Position numbers and translations under genes: made by a program. A stretch of 64,000 nt of DNA from Amia ocellicauda (lineage: Eukaryota > Chordata > Actinopteri > Amiiformes > Amiidae), in contig NC_089852.1 of assembly GCF_036373705.1 (NCBI RefSeq), positions 35,398,207 to 35,462,206 on the forward strand, in the 5' to 3' direction. Shown here piece after piece: positions 40,401 to 52,015 of the stretch (positions within the stretch are counted from its first letter, which is position 1; the number at the start of each line of letters is the position of its first letter). Below the pieces are notes generated by a model. It was not told where the DNA came from, made no database searches, and saw nothing but the letters and a program-made list of their open reading frames with translations.

Positions 40401-43400
40401 ATCAAGTCACAGCGGGTGCAGAATAAACTGGGCATCGTGTTTGAGAAGGAGAAGGACAAGAGCCAGCGCAAGGATTTCATTTTTGCCAGTGCCAAGGTGA
40501 GGCTGGACTTCGATTGAGTCGCTGAGCCATCACAACGGACCCGGCTCATTCCCCGGGTGGAGCAGGGCAGAACTGACAACAGGGCTGAGTATCGTGTCTT
40601 CATTGCCTTTCAGAAAAGGGAAGCCTTTTGCCAGCTTCTGCAGCTGATGAAGAATAAACATTCCAATCAGGATGAGCCAGATATGATCTCTGTGTTCATT
40701 GGGACCTGGAATATGGGTAAGCGTGGATGAGAATCTCGAGCGATTGGTCAGTGAATCGGGTCAAGAGTTTAGCTGTAAATGATTTCTGGATCAGAGGATC
40801 AGGCCAACCTCAGGGTTGTACTGAGGATGAGGTGGGGGATATGGACCAGCTCAAGTGAAAGAGTGTGGCCCTTCTTCTGTTCCAGGCAGTGTCCCCGCTC
40901 CCAAGTGCATGGGTTCCTGGGTCTTGTCCAAGGGCCTGGGGAAGACGCTGGATGAGATGACGGTCACCATCCCCCATGACATCTATGTGTTCGGCACACA
41001 AGAGAACTCGGTCTGCGATAAGGAGTGGGTGGAGGCCCTCCGCGCGGCACTGAAGGAATGCACTGAAATGGACTTTAAACCGGTGAGATGGGAAAGCTAC
41101 CAAACACAAAAGATAATGTTGACATTCTCTGCAGCAGTTCACTGACAAAGACTCAAAACTTACAAAACTCAATCTTTCTATGGTTTTATATAAAATTCTA
41201 TCTAAACTCATTATTTATTTTCACCAAGACACCCATACCTAGCCGGATAATCTCATTCCTGTTGACTTTCCAATGTTTTGGCTGAAATTGCCTTATGCGT
41301 TTGATTGCAGCACCATGTAAAAAATCATTAAATCGGATTGAAATTCGTGGCAATATGGATGTCCACACAAGCTTGAGTTTTCTTTCTGAACTTTCCCCCC
41401 CATATTAAATTGGCACTTTTTTATTTTTTTACAGATTGCTGTCCAGACTCTGTGGAACATAAAGATTGCAGTTCTAGTAAAACCAGAGCACGAGAACCGC
41501 ATAAGCCATGTGGGCATGTCTAGTGTCAAGACTGGGATTGCCAACACGCTCGGTAAGACCAGATCTCATCTAAGACCATTCTGTAGGTGTGACCAAAACA
41601 AATTAACAAATTAAAAATTAGAATGACATTGTCTTGGTTCTCTCTGCAGGCAACAAAGGTGCTGTCGGTGTCTCCTTCATGTTTAATGGAACATCCTTTG
41701 GGTTTGTAAACTGCCACCTGACCTCGGGCAACGAGAAGATTGCAAGGTGACTTTGCCATTTTCCCCACCCATCATTTATGCGTTGTGTTTTTTATTTGTT
41801 TTTCTTCAGCATAACTGGCAGTTTGAGAGAGGGTGTGAGTGCCTAGAGAGGATGTAAGTTTTGTAGCAGTATGTAATTGCATTTGTCTAAATTATATGGC
41901 TTCTCTTCCCAGACGGAACCAGAATTACCTTGACATTCTCCGCCTCCTGTCTCTGGGAGACAAACAGCTCAGCTCCTTCGATATCTCACTGCGATTCACT
42001 CACCTCTTCTGGTTTGGGGACCTCAACTACAGGCTGGATATGGACATACAGGTGCTTGAGATCAGTAGAAAAACAGTGTTATCATAGTGGAGTGTGAGAG
42101 CACAAACGTTTTCCTTTTGGAATTTTGAGCTTAACTGTGTTTAAAAGTATACCTGCCAACAACTCATTGTACAGTACATACAGGCGTACCATTGCCAACT
42201 GGAAAGCCAGCTGATACTTGCGGTGTACTTCAACTTTACATTTTCTCTTATGGCAACGGGATTTCGTTTTTCCTTTGGCACTTATCAAAAGTCAAAGACT
42301 TGTAAATGCTGGCACAGGTGTGTGCTGATGGAGGGTGTCCTGTCATGCTGCTTAACAAGTTGTTTTTCTGCCCTTGTAGGAAATCTTGAACTATATCAAC
42401 AGGAAGGAGTTTGACCCTCTGCTGAAGGTGGACCAGCTGAACCTGGAGAGAGAGAAAAACAAAGTGTTCCTGCGATTTGGTGAGGGCCCCATATATCATT
42501 TTTTTTAGTAGCAGCTCCAGTGCTTAACCATATAAGTCTGGTTGCTCAGTACAGATACTGGCCTTTACTCTAAAAGCATGACTGCCTGAGAGGTCTGCAC
42601 GTGTTGGAGTAACATTGTGCAGCCTGGGTTTTGGTGGAACATAGCGAGACTAAAAAGCCCTGCTGTCTGTGCTTTCAGCCGAGGAGGAGATCTCATACCC
42701 TCCCACCTATCGCTACGAGAGAGGCTCCCGAGACACCTACGTGTGGCAGAAACAGAAAGCAACTGGGGTAGGTTAACAAAAACCTGGTATGGTCTTTGTG
42801 TACTTAAACTATATTATTGAAGCAGTTGTTAATTTACGCTAGGACAATAATATTTTCAGGACAATGTAAGGAGTGTATTAGTTTGAAAGTACCTGCAAAA
42901 CCTAGAAAACCATGTCTGCAGTGGAGATCTCCGATTTTCCTGCTTGTTGCCCGTTGATTCCCTTTCATGTTGGCAGTCTGATCACAGATGATGGTGAATG
43001 TTTTTCTGGTACACATTACTGTAAGACCTAACAAACTGCAGCAGAACTGACTCAATTCTCAGTCAGCAGGCCCCACTCTAGTGCTCGGCTTTTCACAGGA
43101 TGTGGCTTTGAGGGTTTAGCCTGGATGCTTGAGAAAAGTCTTAGGTACAAGTGTTGGTTTTATGACTTTTAGATGAGGACAAATGTTCCTTCCTGGTGTG
43201 ACCGGATTCTGTGGAAGTCCTACCCAGAGACCCATATTGTTTGCAACTCTTACGGTGCGTGTATCTCGAGTTTTATTCTTGTGAAATCGCATTTCTTAAA
43301 TATGTTAATGTGAAACTAATAATGCCAAAAAACACCTCCTTGAGGACTTTCTCTGCTAATTATTTCTGTAACTGAATCTACTTCTGAATATATGCCAGCT

Positions 43401-46400
43401 TCTGTGACTGGAACGACTAATCTTTTTTTTTTTTTTTAAACAATAATTTAATCTACACCCTATACATAATGCATGCTTAGATGCTGTGTGTGAGATTGTA
43501 AAGAGAGATGTTAACTTCTCTTTTTTTTTAACTGAGCACTGTTCCCTTTGGCTACCCAGGCTGCACAGATGACATTGTCACAAGTGACCACTCTCCCGTA
43601 TTTGCTACCTTTGAGGTGGGGGTGACATCCCAGTTTGTTTCCAAGAAAGGTTGGTGCACTCGTACACACAGGATAATAAAGCATGCATGATTAACTTGCA
43701 ACTTGCAACTTAAGGGTTTGTGAGTAAACTGGCATACTTGTCACTAATAATGTTTTTTTGTTTGTTTATCACTGTCAATGGCAGGGCTGCCCAAGTCCTC
43801 TGAGCAGGCCTACATCGAGTTTGAGAGCATCGAAGCCATCGTCAAGACAGCCAGTCGCACCAAGTTCTTCATCGAGTTCTACTCCACCTGCCTGGAGGGT
43901 ACGTCCTTTAATGAGATATGAGCCTAATTAGATTGCATTAATTGAATTATCTTCTGTGGTTGCTAGATTGGGATGTGAAGGTGGGAGGGGGCTCTAGGGG
44001 GTTGTCTCATGTTTGCTTGTTTTGGTTTTGTCCTTCAGTTTCACCTAGCTCAGTGGTTTTCAAACTGGTCCTGGAGTACCCCCTGCCCTGCTGGTTTTTG
44101 TTCCAACTGAGGTCTTAATTGATTAATTGAATCAGTAATTGACCTAACAAAGCAAAATACCATTCAATTAAGTAATTAAGACCTAGGTTGGAACAAAAAC
44201 CAGCAGGGCAGGGGGTACTCCAGGACCGGTTTGAAAACCCCTGCCCTAGCTTATAACCTCTGCCGTTCCCCTGCAGAGTTTAAGAAGAGCTACGAGAATG
44301 ACAGTCAGAACAGCGACAATGTGAACTTCCTGAGAGTGGGTTGGTCATCAAAGCAACTGACAACGGTGAGAAAAGAGAGCATAGGGCACTGTTTTCACTG
44401 GGTTGAGTGTTTCTATACTGCCATTTTATTTGTCTGGTGCTAAATTGATAACACTGAGTCAAAGCCGTTTGCTATTTGCTGAAAATAGTTTTCTGTCCTC
44501 TACTGGAAATAATCGCTGGAATCCAAAACCCATACTTTGTAAAACTGCAAACGCTTTGGCTGTGGAGCATCTTCGTCAGTCTCATTCCCCCGCTGTTTCT
44601 AAGCCTTGATATTAAAATGAGGTTCTGCAGACTAATCATGTTTTCATGTGGCAGAAGTAAAACTGTGTTCTAGGTTGTTGTTTATTTCCTCTCTCATGAA
44701 AACCAGATATGCACTTGATGCAGCAGTCTATGTTTGGGTTTCCTTTCCCTTTTTTGTGATTTGTGGGGCTTCGGTTCCTCTGCACTTCCTCATTTGTTGT
44801 CTAATCTGCGGTGTGTGGCCGTTTGTCCCTCCAGCTGAAGCCGATCCTCTCCGAGATCGAATATCTCCAGGACCAACACCTGCTGTTCACGGTCAAGTCA
44901 CTCGACGGCTATGAATCCTATGGTAAAGTGGTTTTCCTATCATGTCTGTATGCATGTATGCACTCAGGAAGCATTGGATATTTCAAGATCTTAAGCAATG
45001 AAATGGAAAGAGGGCCCACTGGCACGCGCACACACATGCGCGCACACACGCATACACACACACACTAGTACAATCCAAACAGAGATCAATTCAAGCTGGT
45101 AGTCTTAAATACATGGTTTGATTACAGATATTATCACATTGCTACTTGTAGTGTGTGTACATTGACATTACATGCTTGGACCTGTGCAATGTAGTACTAC
45201 TTTTCCAACAGCAGAGGGCAAACGGGGCCTGTTGTTTCCTGGACATTTTTGCAGAGTAGATGATGGATCTTACAACATACAAACATGAGAGGTTATCCCT
45301 GACCATCGTGCTAATTTGGTGACTAGTACCTTTGCCATCCCAGAATCCCATTCCCATTCACCGTGCTGTGAGGCTGTCCTGTGGTGTGTCAACTGGCGGC
45401 CATGTTTTGCAGGGGAGTGCGTGATCGCGCTGAAGTCCATGATTGGCAGCACCGCCCAGCAGTTCCACACCTACCTCTCGCACCGGGGTGAGGAGACGGG
45501 CAATATCCGCGGCTCCATGAGGGTGCGCGTGCCATCGGAGAGGGTGGGCACTCGGGAGAGGCTCTACGGTAAGGACTGCTTACAGTGTTGTACCTGGGCT
45601 AGGAGATTCTGGTTTTACTGGATGTTAAGGGGCTTGAATTTTAAGTAACTGATAGTGTACTTACTTAACTTTTAGTTTTGGTCCCTAAGTATCACTATTT
45701 TACAGGTTGAATAGCATTTCCAAATAGTTATCGAGCTGAAATTTAATAGATATTTTGATCGTTGAAGCCAGCAATTAATTTGCTGCTTAATTAAGAGCTT
45801 AGAATCCGAATGTGTCATTTTAAGGCCCATATGGGCTTTCAGATCTTTAAGTTACCACAGTTTACAATTTTAGATTATCATTTTTTTTCTTGTCAAAACC
45901 ATCGCTAAGTACAGTTATAGTTGAAAGTCTGATGTAATATTTGCAGTCAAATAATGGAACTAAAGTGATGTGTTGTCATGGTTTATTGCAAGGTTTTTCT
46001 TTGTTTTATAGCTTTTGTCAATTTCAGTTTTGGATTCTTCCCAGTGATATTCTGGAATCCGGAAATTATCTTAATTACTGTACTTGTCATTTTGTAAATC
46101 ATGTCTGTTTAATCATGGCAGCTAATTCATTTATAAAAGTGCAGTCTGACCCCTGGCTGACTGTATTACTGTGCTTCATTTCCAGAATGGATCAGCGTGG
46201 ATAAAGATGAAACTGGATTGAAGGGAAAACAGTCTATCAGCTCCAGGCCGGGCCATGATTACGTCAAGTAGGCAGCCTTGTACCTTCACCTGGCTGAGCT
46301 TCACCTTCTCTAGTCATTAATTCTGTTGAAATTGCTAATCCTGTACACCTTCATCTGTGTACAGTCACTCATTAGTCGTGTGTGTTTGGTATAAAGAAAC

Positions 46401-48157
46401 ATTGTATTACACTCAAGTTTAAGTCACGCGCAGCCTTAGCAAGACAACTCTTACATAATAAAATAAATCCAGAGTAACAGTAAGTCTGTTTCTTATCTCA
46501 AGTAAAGAACCCTAGGAAATGGCTGTGTATGTTTGGGATCCAACCTGATTTCTGTGAACTGTATTCAGCTTGTTGTGCATCTTCCTTCCAATGCAGAGAA
46601 GGCCTGTTTTTACACCAGTCCACTGTTTTCAGTCACTACTGTGTCTTAAGGTATAAACTGCCCCTCCAGGCTGGGACACAGTGGTGATACAGCCCCGACT
46701 TATGGTGTCTTTATGTTCCTCTCTGGTTATAGACCATCCGTGCGCAAACACCAGCAGAGTGAGCCACTGGGCAAGGTGTGTGAGGAGAGCGAGAGGAACC
46801 CCTCACACACCGCAGGGCGTCCCGGCTTCCCCCTGCCCTCCACCCCCAAAGAGGAGAGCACGCAGCCAAGGTGCGGAGATGCTATCTTGAATCCATCTTG
46901 CACTTGGGTGTTTTGTTTTTGTAATCATCTTGAGTCTGACTGTCCTGCAAAACCAACCACTTGTGGTTTTTGGAACTAGATGCAGTCAAATTCACGATTT
47001 CCGTATTAATTGACCTCTTTGAATTTCAGGGCCAAGCAGGACTCTGAAGGGGACCCGTCCAACAGCAGGAACAGCTACAACAACCCGGCCTACTACATCC
47101 TGGAAGGCGTGCCAAACCAATCGGCTGCTCTGTCCTCGGACATACAACCTGGGTCAGCCCTTCCGCCCATAGCCTCCAAAGGAGCCACCTCAAGCAAAAG
47201 CAAACCCCCCAGCGGTGGGACGGCCCAGCAGCGCAGGCAGACATCTGGACGCCCCCCACGCCCCGTGAGTGAGGAACTGTCCTCGGAGGAAGATGGGAAC
47301 CCGGGAATGCTGGGTGGGACCCTGAACCGCCCCCCGCCAGACTTCCCTCCCCCGCCCCTCCCGAAAGGAGCTGTGGAGATGACGGAGAACCCTTTCTACG
47401 CCTCCAGCAAAGACGTCAAGTCGAGGAGCCTCTACCCAGACTTGGCGGACATCAAGATCCCCGCCAACACTAAGGCTTTACACTCCCCGGGGTTTCTGCC
47501 TCCGGCCTCTGGTGGGGGAGGCGGGGCTTTCTGCCTGGACCCCCCTCCCACTGCCCAGGGTGCCCCATTCCGGAGAGGCGGGGGCGGTTCTGGCTTGGAT
47601 GACCAGTCCTGCTCCGTCCTCCAGATGGCCAAGACTCTGAGTGAGGTGGAGTACCAGCCCGGTCGGGACAGGAACGCCCACGTCCCACACAAGGGCATGG
47701 GGCCCCCTTCTCTGAGGGGCATGGGGCTCCCCGAGTCCTGCCGCACCTTCCCACCCCGCTCCATCCAGGAGAGCATTGCAGAGGACCTGCCTGAGGAGGT
47801 AAGACTTCCTGTCCGAATCTGTGTACCCTGATTGACTAAAGTTTGCCCGTAATGTTTAACTGCCCTAAACATACCAACACACTACTTTCTTCTGTGTTCT
47901 GTCTGACAACATGACAAACTGCTTGCCCTTGTGGCTTTGTGCTCTTGAATGATTTCATATATCAGCAACTGAAGCTAGATGTGATTGAGGCAGGCTACAC
48001 TCTGTGAGACTCGTGGTCTACTGACTCTCTGCACATGTCAAAACTTCCTGTTGTCCTTAAGTCTTAATCTTTCAGTTGGGGAAGGTGTGAAATGTACAAG
48101 ATCTATTTCTGGCACTCTGTGTTCTAGTGTGTTAACCTCAGTTCAAATCTGTTCAAA

Positions 48158-48191
<34 letters not shown>

Positions 48192-48803
48192 TCTGGGATC
48201 AGGGCTGCTGGCAGGGGGGCAGCAGTAGCTCCAGTCTGTCAGTGGAGTCCAGTGTGGGCGAGTGGCTGCAGAGACTAGGTCTGGAGCGCTACGAGGAGGG
48301 GCTACTGCACAACGGCTGGGACGACCTAGAGTTCCTTAGGTGAGAAGCTGCATGAAACCTGCCTCCCTGGCACTCCCTCGGCCCATGCACGTTCAATCTC
48401 CTGAGACTGGGATCAGAGAGTGGGAGATGGTCAGATGGAAAGCATGTGACCTGGACAAACCACAAAACATTCACAGTAGAAATGCAAAGAACTTCGACCA
48501 TCACCAGTAAAAGGAATCGCTTTTTGCAGTCCAGATGTTTGTTCACCTCTGCTTGTATAGATTTGTGTGTACAGAAGTATTATTTAATATATATTATTGA
48601 TCGTTTTTGTGTTTTCACTCAAATCTGATGACGGGATGCTGTTTTTCAAACCTCCATGTGGCTCCTCCCTTATCCGTTGTCATCCAATCGTCTCTTTCCG
48701 CAGTGACATCACAGAGGAGGACCTGGAGGAGGCGGGCGTTCTGGACCCCGCCCACAAGCAGATCCTGCTGGAGAGTCTGAAGCAGCAGCAGCAGCAGAAA
48801 TAG
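13078..48803 (+). CDS. inppl1: SH2-domain inositol polyphosphate 5-phosphatase 2 (SHIP2)
   Basis: Twenty-eight coding exons: 13078-13229, 29922-29985, 32182-32323, 33077-33185, 34277-34417, 34788-34878, 36291-36380, 37666-37764, 39621-39771, 40390-40496, 40614-40716, 40886-41082, 41435-41552, 41650-41746, 41913-42051, 42380-42479, 42679-42767, 43173-43254, 43560-43649, 43785-43898, 44277-44365, 44835-44922, 45413-45568, 46186-46267, 46733-46870, 47030-47798, 48203-48339, 48704-48803. All introns are GT-AG and every phase closes, giving 3834 coding bases (1277 aa; human SHIP2 is 1258). Order: SH2 (about 11-105, FLVRDS Arg37), linker, 5-phosphatase (about 406-720), C2-like region, proline-rich segment with NPAY (961-964), C-terminal SAM domain. 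SHIP2 converts PI(3,4,5)P3 to PI(3,4)P2 at the plasma membrane and dampens insulin/AKT signalling; it also acts in adhesion and endocytosis (family knowledge). Catalytic motifs look intact. The start has a strong Kozak context (A at -3, G at +4). The first intron is 16.7 kb and full of transposon remnants. Confidence 0.96.
15190..15412. mobile_element. Tc1-type transposon terminus (remnant)
   Basis: The segment ends in gaatacttttgcaaggcact followed by gta, the complement of a terminal repeat common in fish Tc1-like elements (TACAGTGCCTTGCAAAAG). No transposase frame or opposite end was identified, so the left limit is approximate. Confidence 0.5.
20210..20690. repeat. AT-rich, A-biased low-complexity block
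   Basis: Nearly half a kilobase of A-rich plus-strand sequence with recurring aattaaaa and aattcatt words, abutting the 3' side of the minus-strand LINE fragment. It may be the decayed LINE 3' tail region or independent low-complexity DNA. Confidence 0.6.
20742..21590 (-). mobile_element. non-LTR retrotransposon 3' fragment with open C-terminal frame
   Basis: An uninterrupted minus-strand frame of 282 codons encodes the region after the reverse transcriptase of a LINE-type polyprotein. It contains the zinc-binding signature CPYKGCLGKETEAHIFRDCP followed by SACRVW, and upstream CLPTRVFMHRRG. The reverse transcriptase and endonuclease domains are absent, so the copy is 5'-truncated, as is usual for LINE insertions. 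It resembles the L1/Tx1-like group, but the clade is not secure. The frame has no stops, suggesting a fairly young insertion. It lies antisense to inppl1 in intron 1. Confidence 0.75.
25072..25095. repeat. poly-A run
   Basis: Twenty-four consecutive A residues; no retroposon body was recognised immediately before it. Confidence 0.9.
26896..27176 (+). other. unidentified GC-richer exon-like island in inppl1 intron 1
   Basis: A sharply bounded block rich in C and codon-like texture starts after an acceptor-like tttaacag and ends near ctagaaag. It holds overlapping frames, one containing NAYCAPGNTPSGRSQVYSPP and another PTWELQYHITLKSTPSPPN, in different phases. It could be a frameshifted pseudogene fragment, an unrecognised transposon piece or a non-coding exon. 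I do not recognise it. Confidence 0.3.
27909..29208. mobile_element. piggyBac-type element, non-autonomous or decayed
   Basis: Terminal inverted repeats CACTAGAA(A/G)CGC at both ends are directly flanked by TTAA (27905-27908 and 29209-29212), the target duplication of piggyBac transposons. Subterminal motifs of the type ccggtca are repeated near both ends. The 1.3-kb interior has no long frame; a minus-strand stretch around 28500-28800 carries Cys-pair-like motifs with stops and may be a remnant of a transposase C-terminus. Confidence 0.78.
31407..31444. repeat. (TG)n microsatellite
   Basis: About 18 TG units in inppl1 intron 2. Confidence 0.93.
39385..39454. repeat. perfect 70-bp palindrome without spacer
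   Basis: Bases 39385-39419 are the exact reverse complement of 39420-39454, with the centre at acatg|catgt and no loop; pairing stops at 39384/39455. It lies in inppl1 intron 8, about 170 bases before exon 9. The arms end in ttaccacccc. Confidence 0.95.
39971..40134 (+). pseudogene. decayed copy of inppl1 exon 5 end and adjoining intron
   Basis: The block closely matches 34345-34554. The exon 5 stretch around agccagcaacttgcct and caataagactctggtgtcc is almost identical, and the following intronic words (ctctgggcctcacttt, cagtagttt, ccctgt(t/c)cagct) also match in order. About 55 bases covering the exon 5 donor are deleted. It sits in intron 9 between real exons 9 and 10, has no usable donor and is predicted not to be spliced. 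Confidence 0.8.
40614..43649 (+). other. inppl1: inppl1 exons 11-19: inositol 5-phosphatase catalytic domain
   Basis: The signature motifs of the Mg-dependent 5-phosphatase family are in order: FIGTWNMG (around 412-417), TQENS, NKGAVGVSF, NCHLTSG, WFGDLNYR (587-594), PSWCDRILW (669-677) and TSDHSPV (698-704). All expected Asp, Asn and His catalytic residues are present, so the enzyme is predicted active. Confidence 0.94.
44051..44243. mobile_element. palindromic hAT-type MITE, copy C
   Basis: Begins cagtggttttcaaactggtc and ends with the complementary arm. The flanks are acctagct (44043-44050) and ccctagct (44244-44251), an 8-bp duplication with one mismatch. It lies in inppl1 intron 20, with its right duplication ending 25 bases before exon 21, close to the acceptor. 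Confidence 0.85.
45022..45065. repeat. CA/CG-rich imperfect microsatellite
   Basis: Interrupted CA units mixed with CG and ATG (alternating purine-pyrimidine) in inppl1 intron 22. Confidence 0.85.
47030..47798 (+). other. inppl1: inppl1 exon 26: proline-rich adaptor-binding segment
   Basis: This single 769-base exon encodes 256 residues of low-complexity Pro/Ser/Gly sequence with SH3-ligand-like runs (PPDFPPPPLPKG), an NPAY motif that when phosphorylated can bind PTB domains, and a conserved SCSVLQMAKTLSEVEY block. In SHIP2 this region binds adaptor and cytoskeletal proteins. Confidence 0.9.
48159..48194. repeat. (CT)n run forming the polypyrimidine tract of inppl1 exon 27
   Basis: About 18 CT units with one GT interruption end nine bases before the exon 27 start; a tandem gttcaaatct pair precedes it. 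Confidence 0.9.
48203..48803 (+). other. inppl1: inppl1 exons 27-28: SAM domain and poly-Gln end
   Basis: Residues from about 1217 form a SAM domain (VGEWLQRLGLERYEEG, NGWDDLEFLSDITEEDLEEAG), which in SHIP2 forms heterodimers with EphA2 and ARAP3 SAM domains. The protein ends in LKQQQQQK, encoded by a short CAG run just before TAG. Confidence 0.92.
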
Positions 48804-51800
48804 CTCCATTAGTGCCGTCCCTCTCGCAGGAATTGCACTGTATTTTTGAGATGAACATTTTAGTACCAGAAAGATTTTTTTAAATTTCCTTTCAATGTTA
48901 TTATTAATACACCTTTAAGCAACATTAATCCCTCACCACTACATGTCCCCCCAGCCATATTTTTATTTGGCCTTCATTTTTGTGACTTTTGATTGATGCC
49001 TTTGAAGGAGCTGCAGAATGGGTGTCCATCCCAGAGACACTGCCGCTGCATCGCTGTGCTCATTCTGGAGGCAGGGAGGTTGTGATTTCTGTATTGTAAG
49101 TGTTGTTTTAAAGGGAAAGGGTTAAACCAAATGTGTGGTGCAGTGTGTGAGGCAGACTGTGCTGCGTGCATCCCTGTCCAGCGCTGGTCTGGGGATGGGC
49201 TTTGTGTGTTTGTTGGAGATCTGAGGACTGAATCTCACACAGCCACTGCCTGTCCTGACTCAGTGTGCAGACTAAGTGGTTCCCCACATTTCTCCTCTTC
49301 CATAGATGTCCAATGTAGTTTTCCCTGGGAGCCCCATATCAGACTCACCGTCTCACTGCAGACCTGGCTAGAGCTGCGAGGATTGAAGCCAGACCCAGTG
49401 TAGACCGCAGAATACTTCTCCAGCTCTCCTGGACTTACTGATCTGATGCATTTCGGATATTTCCTATTAAGTTAGTATTTATTCAGAGTTTAGTGTTATG
49501 TCATTTAAAACATTTCAAAGTAAGTGTTTCTTTTTCTTCAGGAGATGCACTGAAGTCCTTTACGGAGACCCTGATTTCCTACAGCACTGTGTGCTTTATT
49601 GGCCCTCCTAGTTCTGCTACTGTATGTATTCTGCACAGAGTGAGGAGGGCTAATATCTCAGATCATGATACGAAGTGTTGGAGTCCTGTCAGAGGAGAGG
49701 CTTGTTGTCGGGAACATCCTGCGAGTTCTGGACGTTTCCTCCAGGGGGGATGAAAACTGACCTGAGGAAAATCCTGCTTGACCTCCAAAACACTATAATT
49801 TATTTGATGTATGCATTTAGGAAAGGGGGCATCTTGGGCTGCTAATGATGTCTTTTAGGAAAGGAAGGTTTTTATGCAGTTTTTCTCTTCAGAAATATTC
49901 TGTGTGGTCTGGATAATTCATAACCCACCCACTCTTTTTGTTCCTCCTCTCTTCAGGAGGTAGTAACTGCTCTTGAATGACCTTAAGAAACCCAAACTAG
50001 GTTTGAACCAGGAAGCCTAAAACCTATAGAATGATTTCCAAACAAACTACTAGTAACCCAACGCAAAAAGCTGGATTCCTGATGGGGAATCCGAGAAGTC
50101 ATGGGGAAGCGGGGGTCATTAAACGGCAAGCTGCTTGAAGGGGCAGACAGGTTAAGCTCCAGTGTGCGCACCCTATTCATCCATCTTCTGATGCAAAAAC
50201 TAGGACTTGCCTGAATGGCAACAAAGGGTGAACATGTGCAAATCTGGAAAAGATCCAGGCATCCGCTGGCCTTTTTTTAAATGTATCATTGCAAAAGTCT
50301 CTGAGGCTTCCTGTATGCTGGTCCAATAATCCGTCCAATTGCCGCTAGCCATTTGTCCCCGTGCTTACGCCTGGTCAGCATGTTCTCTAGAGGCTGAATT
50401 TGAAGAGGGGTACATATAATCTCTGTGCCAATATGCCTCCATAATATCAGGAGGCAAATCAGGTTCTCAATCTGTCTCTTGTAACCTCGGCTCATTTTAT
50501 TTCACACTGCCGAAAGTGAACTTGCTAAAACCCCTTTGTTTCACTTCTCTTAACTTCCAAACCCTTGAGCATCCACCCATTCAGGAGTAGCACAGCAACC
50601 CAGTTAATGAAAGCAAAACCGTGTGTATTTTCCTGAGGATGTGTGTGAAATGCATTTATAGAAGGGCATTTTCTTAAACAACTATATTTAATGTAGTTGG
50701 GTATATTTTCTGTTCTGTTTTTTTTTTTTTTTTTTTTAAGGTGATGCATGTACATTTACCATGAACGGTTATAAATGGATAATTAAACAATTTAACATGA
50801 AGCTTTGCATTCCTTTTACATTCTAATTCATGACCGATGTATTACTGATTCATGCAAACCTTGGACTCTCTGAATCCTCCCGATATTATGCATTGAGCAG
50901 CGTTGTAGAGAAGGAGCGCAGTAAGGTACAGGAGCGAGGACCTGGAAGTGGTCCTCCACCCGTCACCCCTCCCTTCGTCTCACTGCAGGAGATTCTCAGT
51001 TGATCACCTGATCTTGAGATCATTTGATGCATCGCATGTTAAAAAGGCTGTACGTTGAGTATCCAGGACTGAAGTACCTGTTTTCCATGTGTAGTGATGT
51101 CGGTGTAGCAGTCTAAAGATGAAAGATTATGCTGTTCTACAGTGCGAGACTGGAAGGCTGTCCTAACTGTGTACACTGACTTCAAGACACTCCTTTACAG
51201 CCATCTGATGTGGAGCAGTGCACCCAACTGAAGGTCTCCTGTGTCTATAGTGCGAAAAGCTCTTGACACCACCGATACCTCACACTAAATAATTATTTTA
51301 CTAAACAAGCAAGCCGTTTTGTGCAAACCAAGTCCAACGGCTGCGTGTTTTTTGCGTGTGATTCAATTCTGTTTGTTTCCCTTCTGCTGGCACAATGTCC
51401 TCGTTCTTTGGAGGTTATACGTTTGTTCATGAGATTATTGCACTCAATTAGTTTATTCTCTGTACATTGTCTGTTCATTTGTTAAAATAATTCAGAAGCC
51501 TAAAAGTTGAGATAATGGCCTCCAGTTCGTGTTTAAAAATGGAATCTGCACTTCACAATCAGACGATTCTTCAATCTTTACTGCTGGTGCCAGCGTCCAT
51601 TTGGTAGCTTTGGTGGAAATGCTAATGGAAACACAAGTGCCTGACATTTGTTAGACTGAGTCTTTTACGTTTTGTATGTTGCCAAATATAATATAGTAAC
51701 TGGAAAAAATGTTGTGAGCGTCATACAGCAGGTTACTTCTAGATGTTGCATAAAAAAACGAACATAACCTCTTAGTTTTTGTTTTTTTTTAGTTTTTTTT

Positions 51801-52015
51801 TTCTGATGCTTATTAAATAAATGAAAAATATGTTGTAATTTGTCCTAATTTAAGGTTTTAACTTTTTCAAATGCATCACCAGTGTCTCTTTTGGCTTTGT
51901 TGAAAATGTGCCAGCAATGTGTTTGTTAACTACAGAGATATTCTCTTCAACAAATATTTCAGGTCCACTGTAAAAAGACTCCTGTTTTTTGTTTAGTTTT
52001 TTTTCAACAAATAAA
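48804..52015 (+). other. 3' untranslated region of inppl1 (predicted)
   Basis: After the stop at 48801-48803 no coding similarity appears. AATAAA hexamers occur at 51816-51821 and 52010-52015, which would give a 3-kb 3' UTR. A T run at 50718-50738 is the only strong low-complexity stretch. Confidence 0.5.
52010..52015 (+). terminator. candidate inppl1 polyadenylation signal
   Basis: AATAAA within a T/A-rich context; an alternative lies at 51816-51821. Confidence 0.4.

Noticed and set aside
47432-47872. 146-codon minus-strand frame and further frames of 94 and 70 codons
   Set aside because: Mirror frames of the GC-rich, proline-rich inppl1 exon 26.
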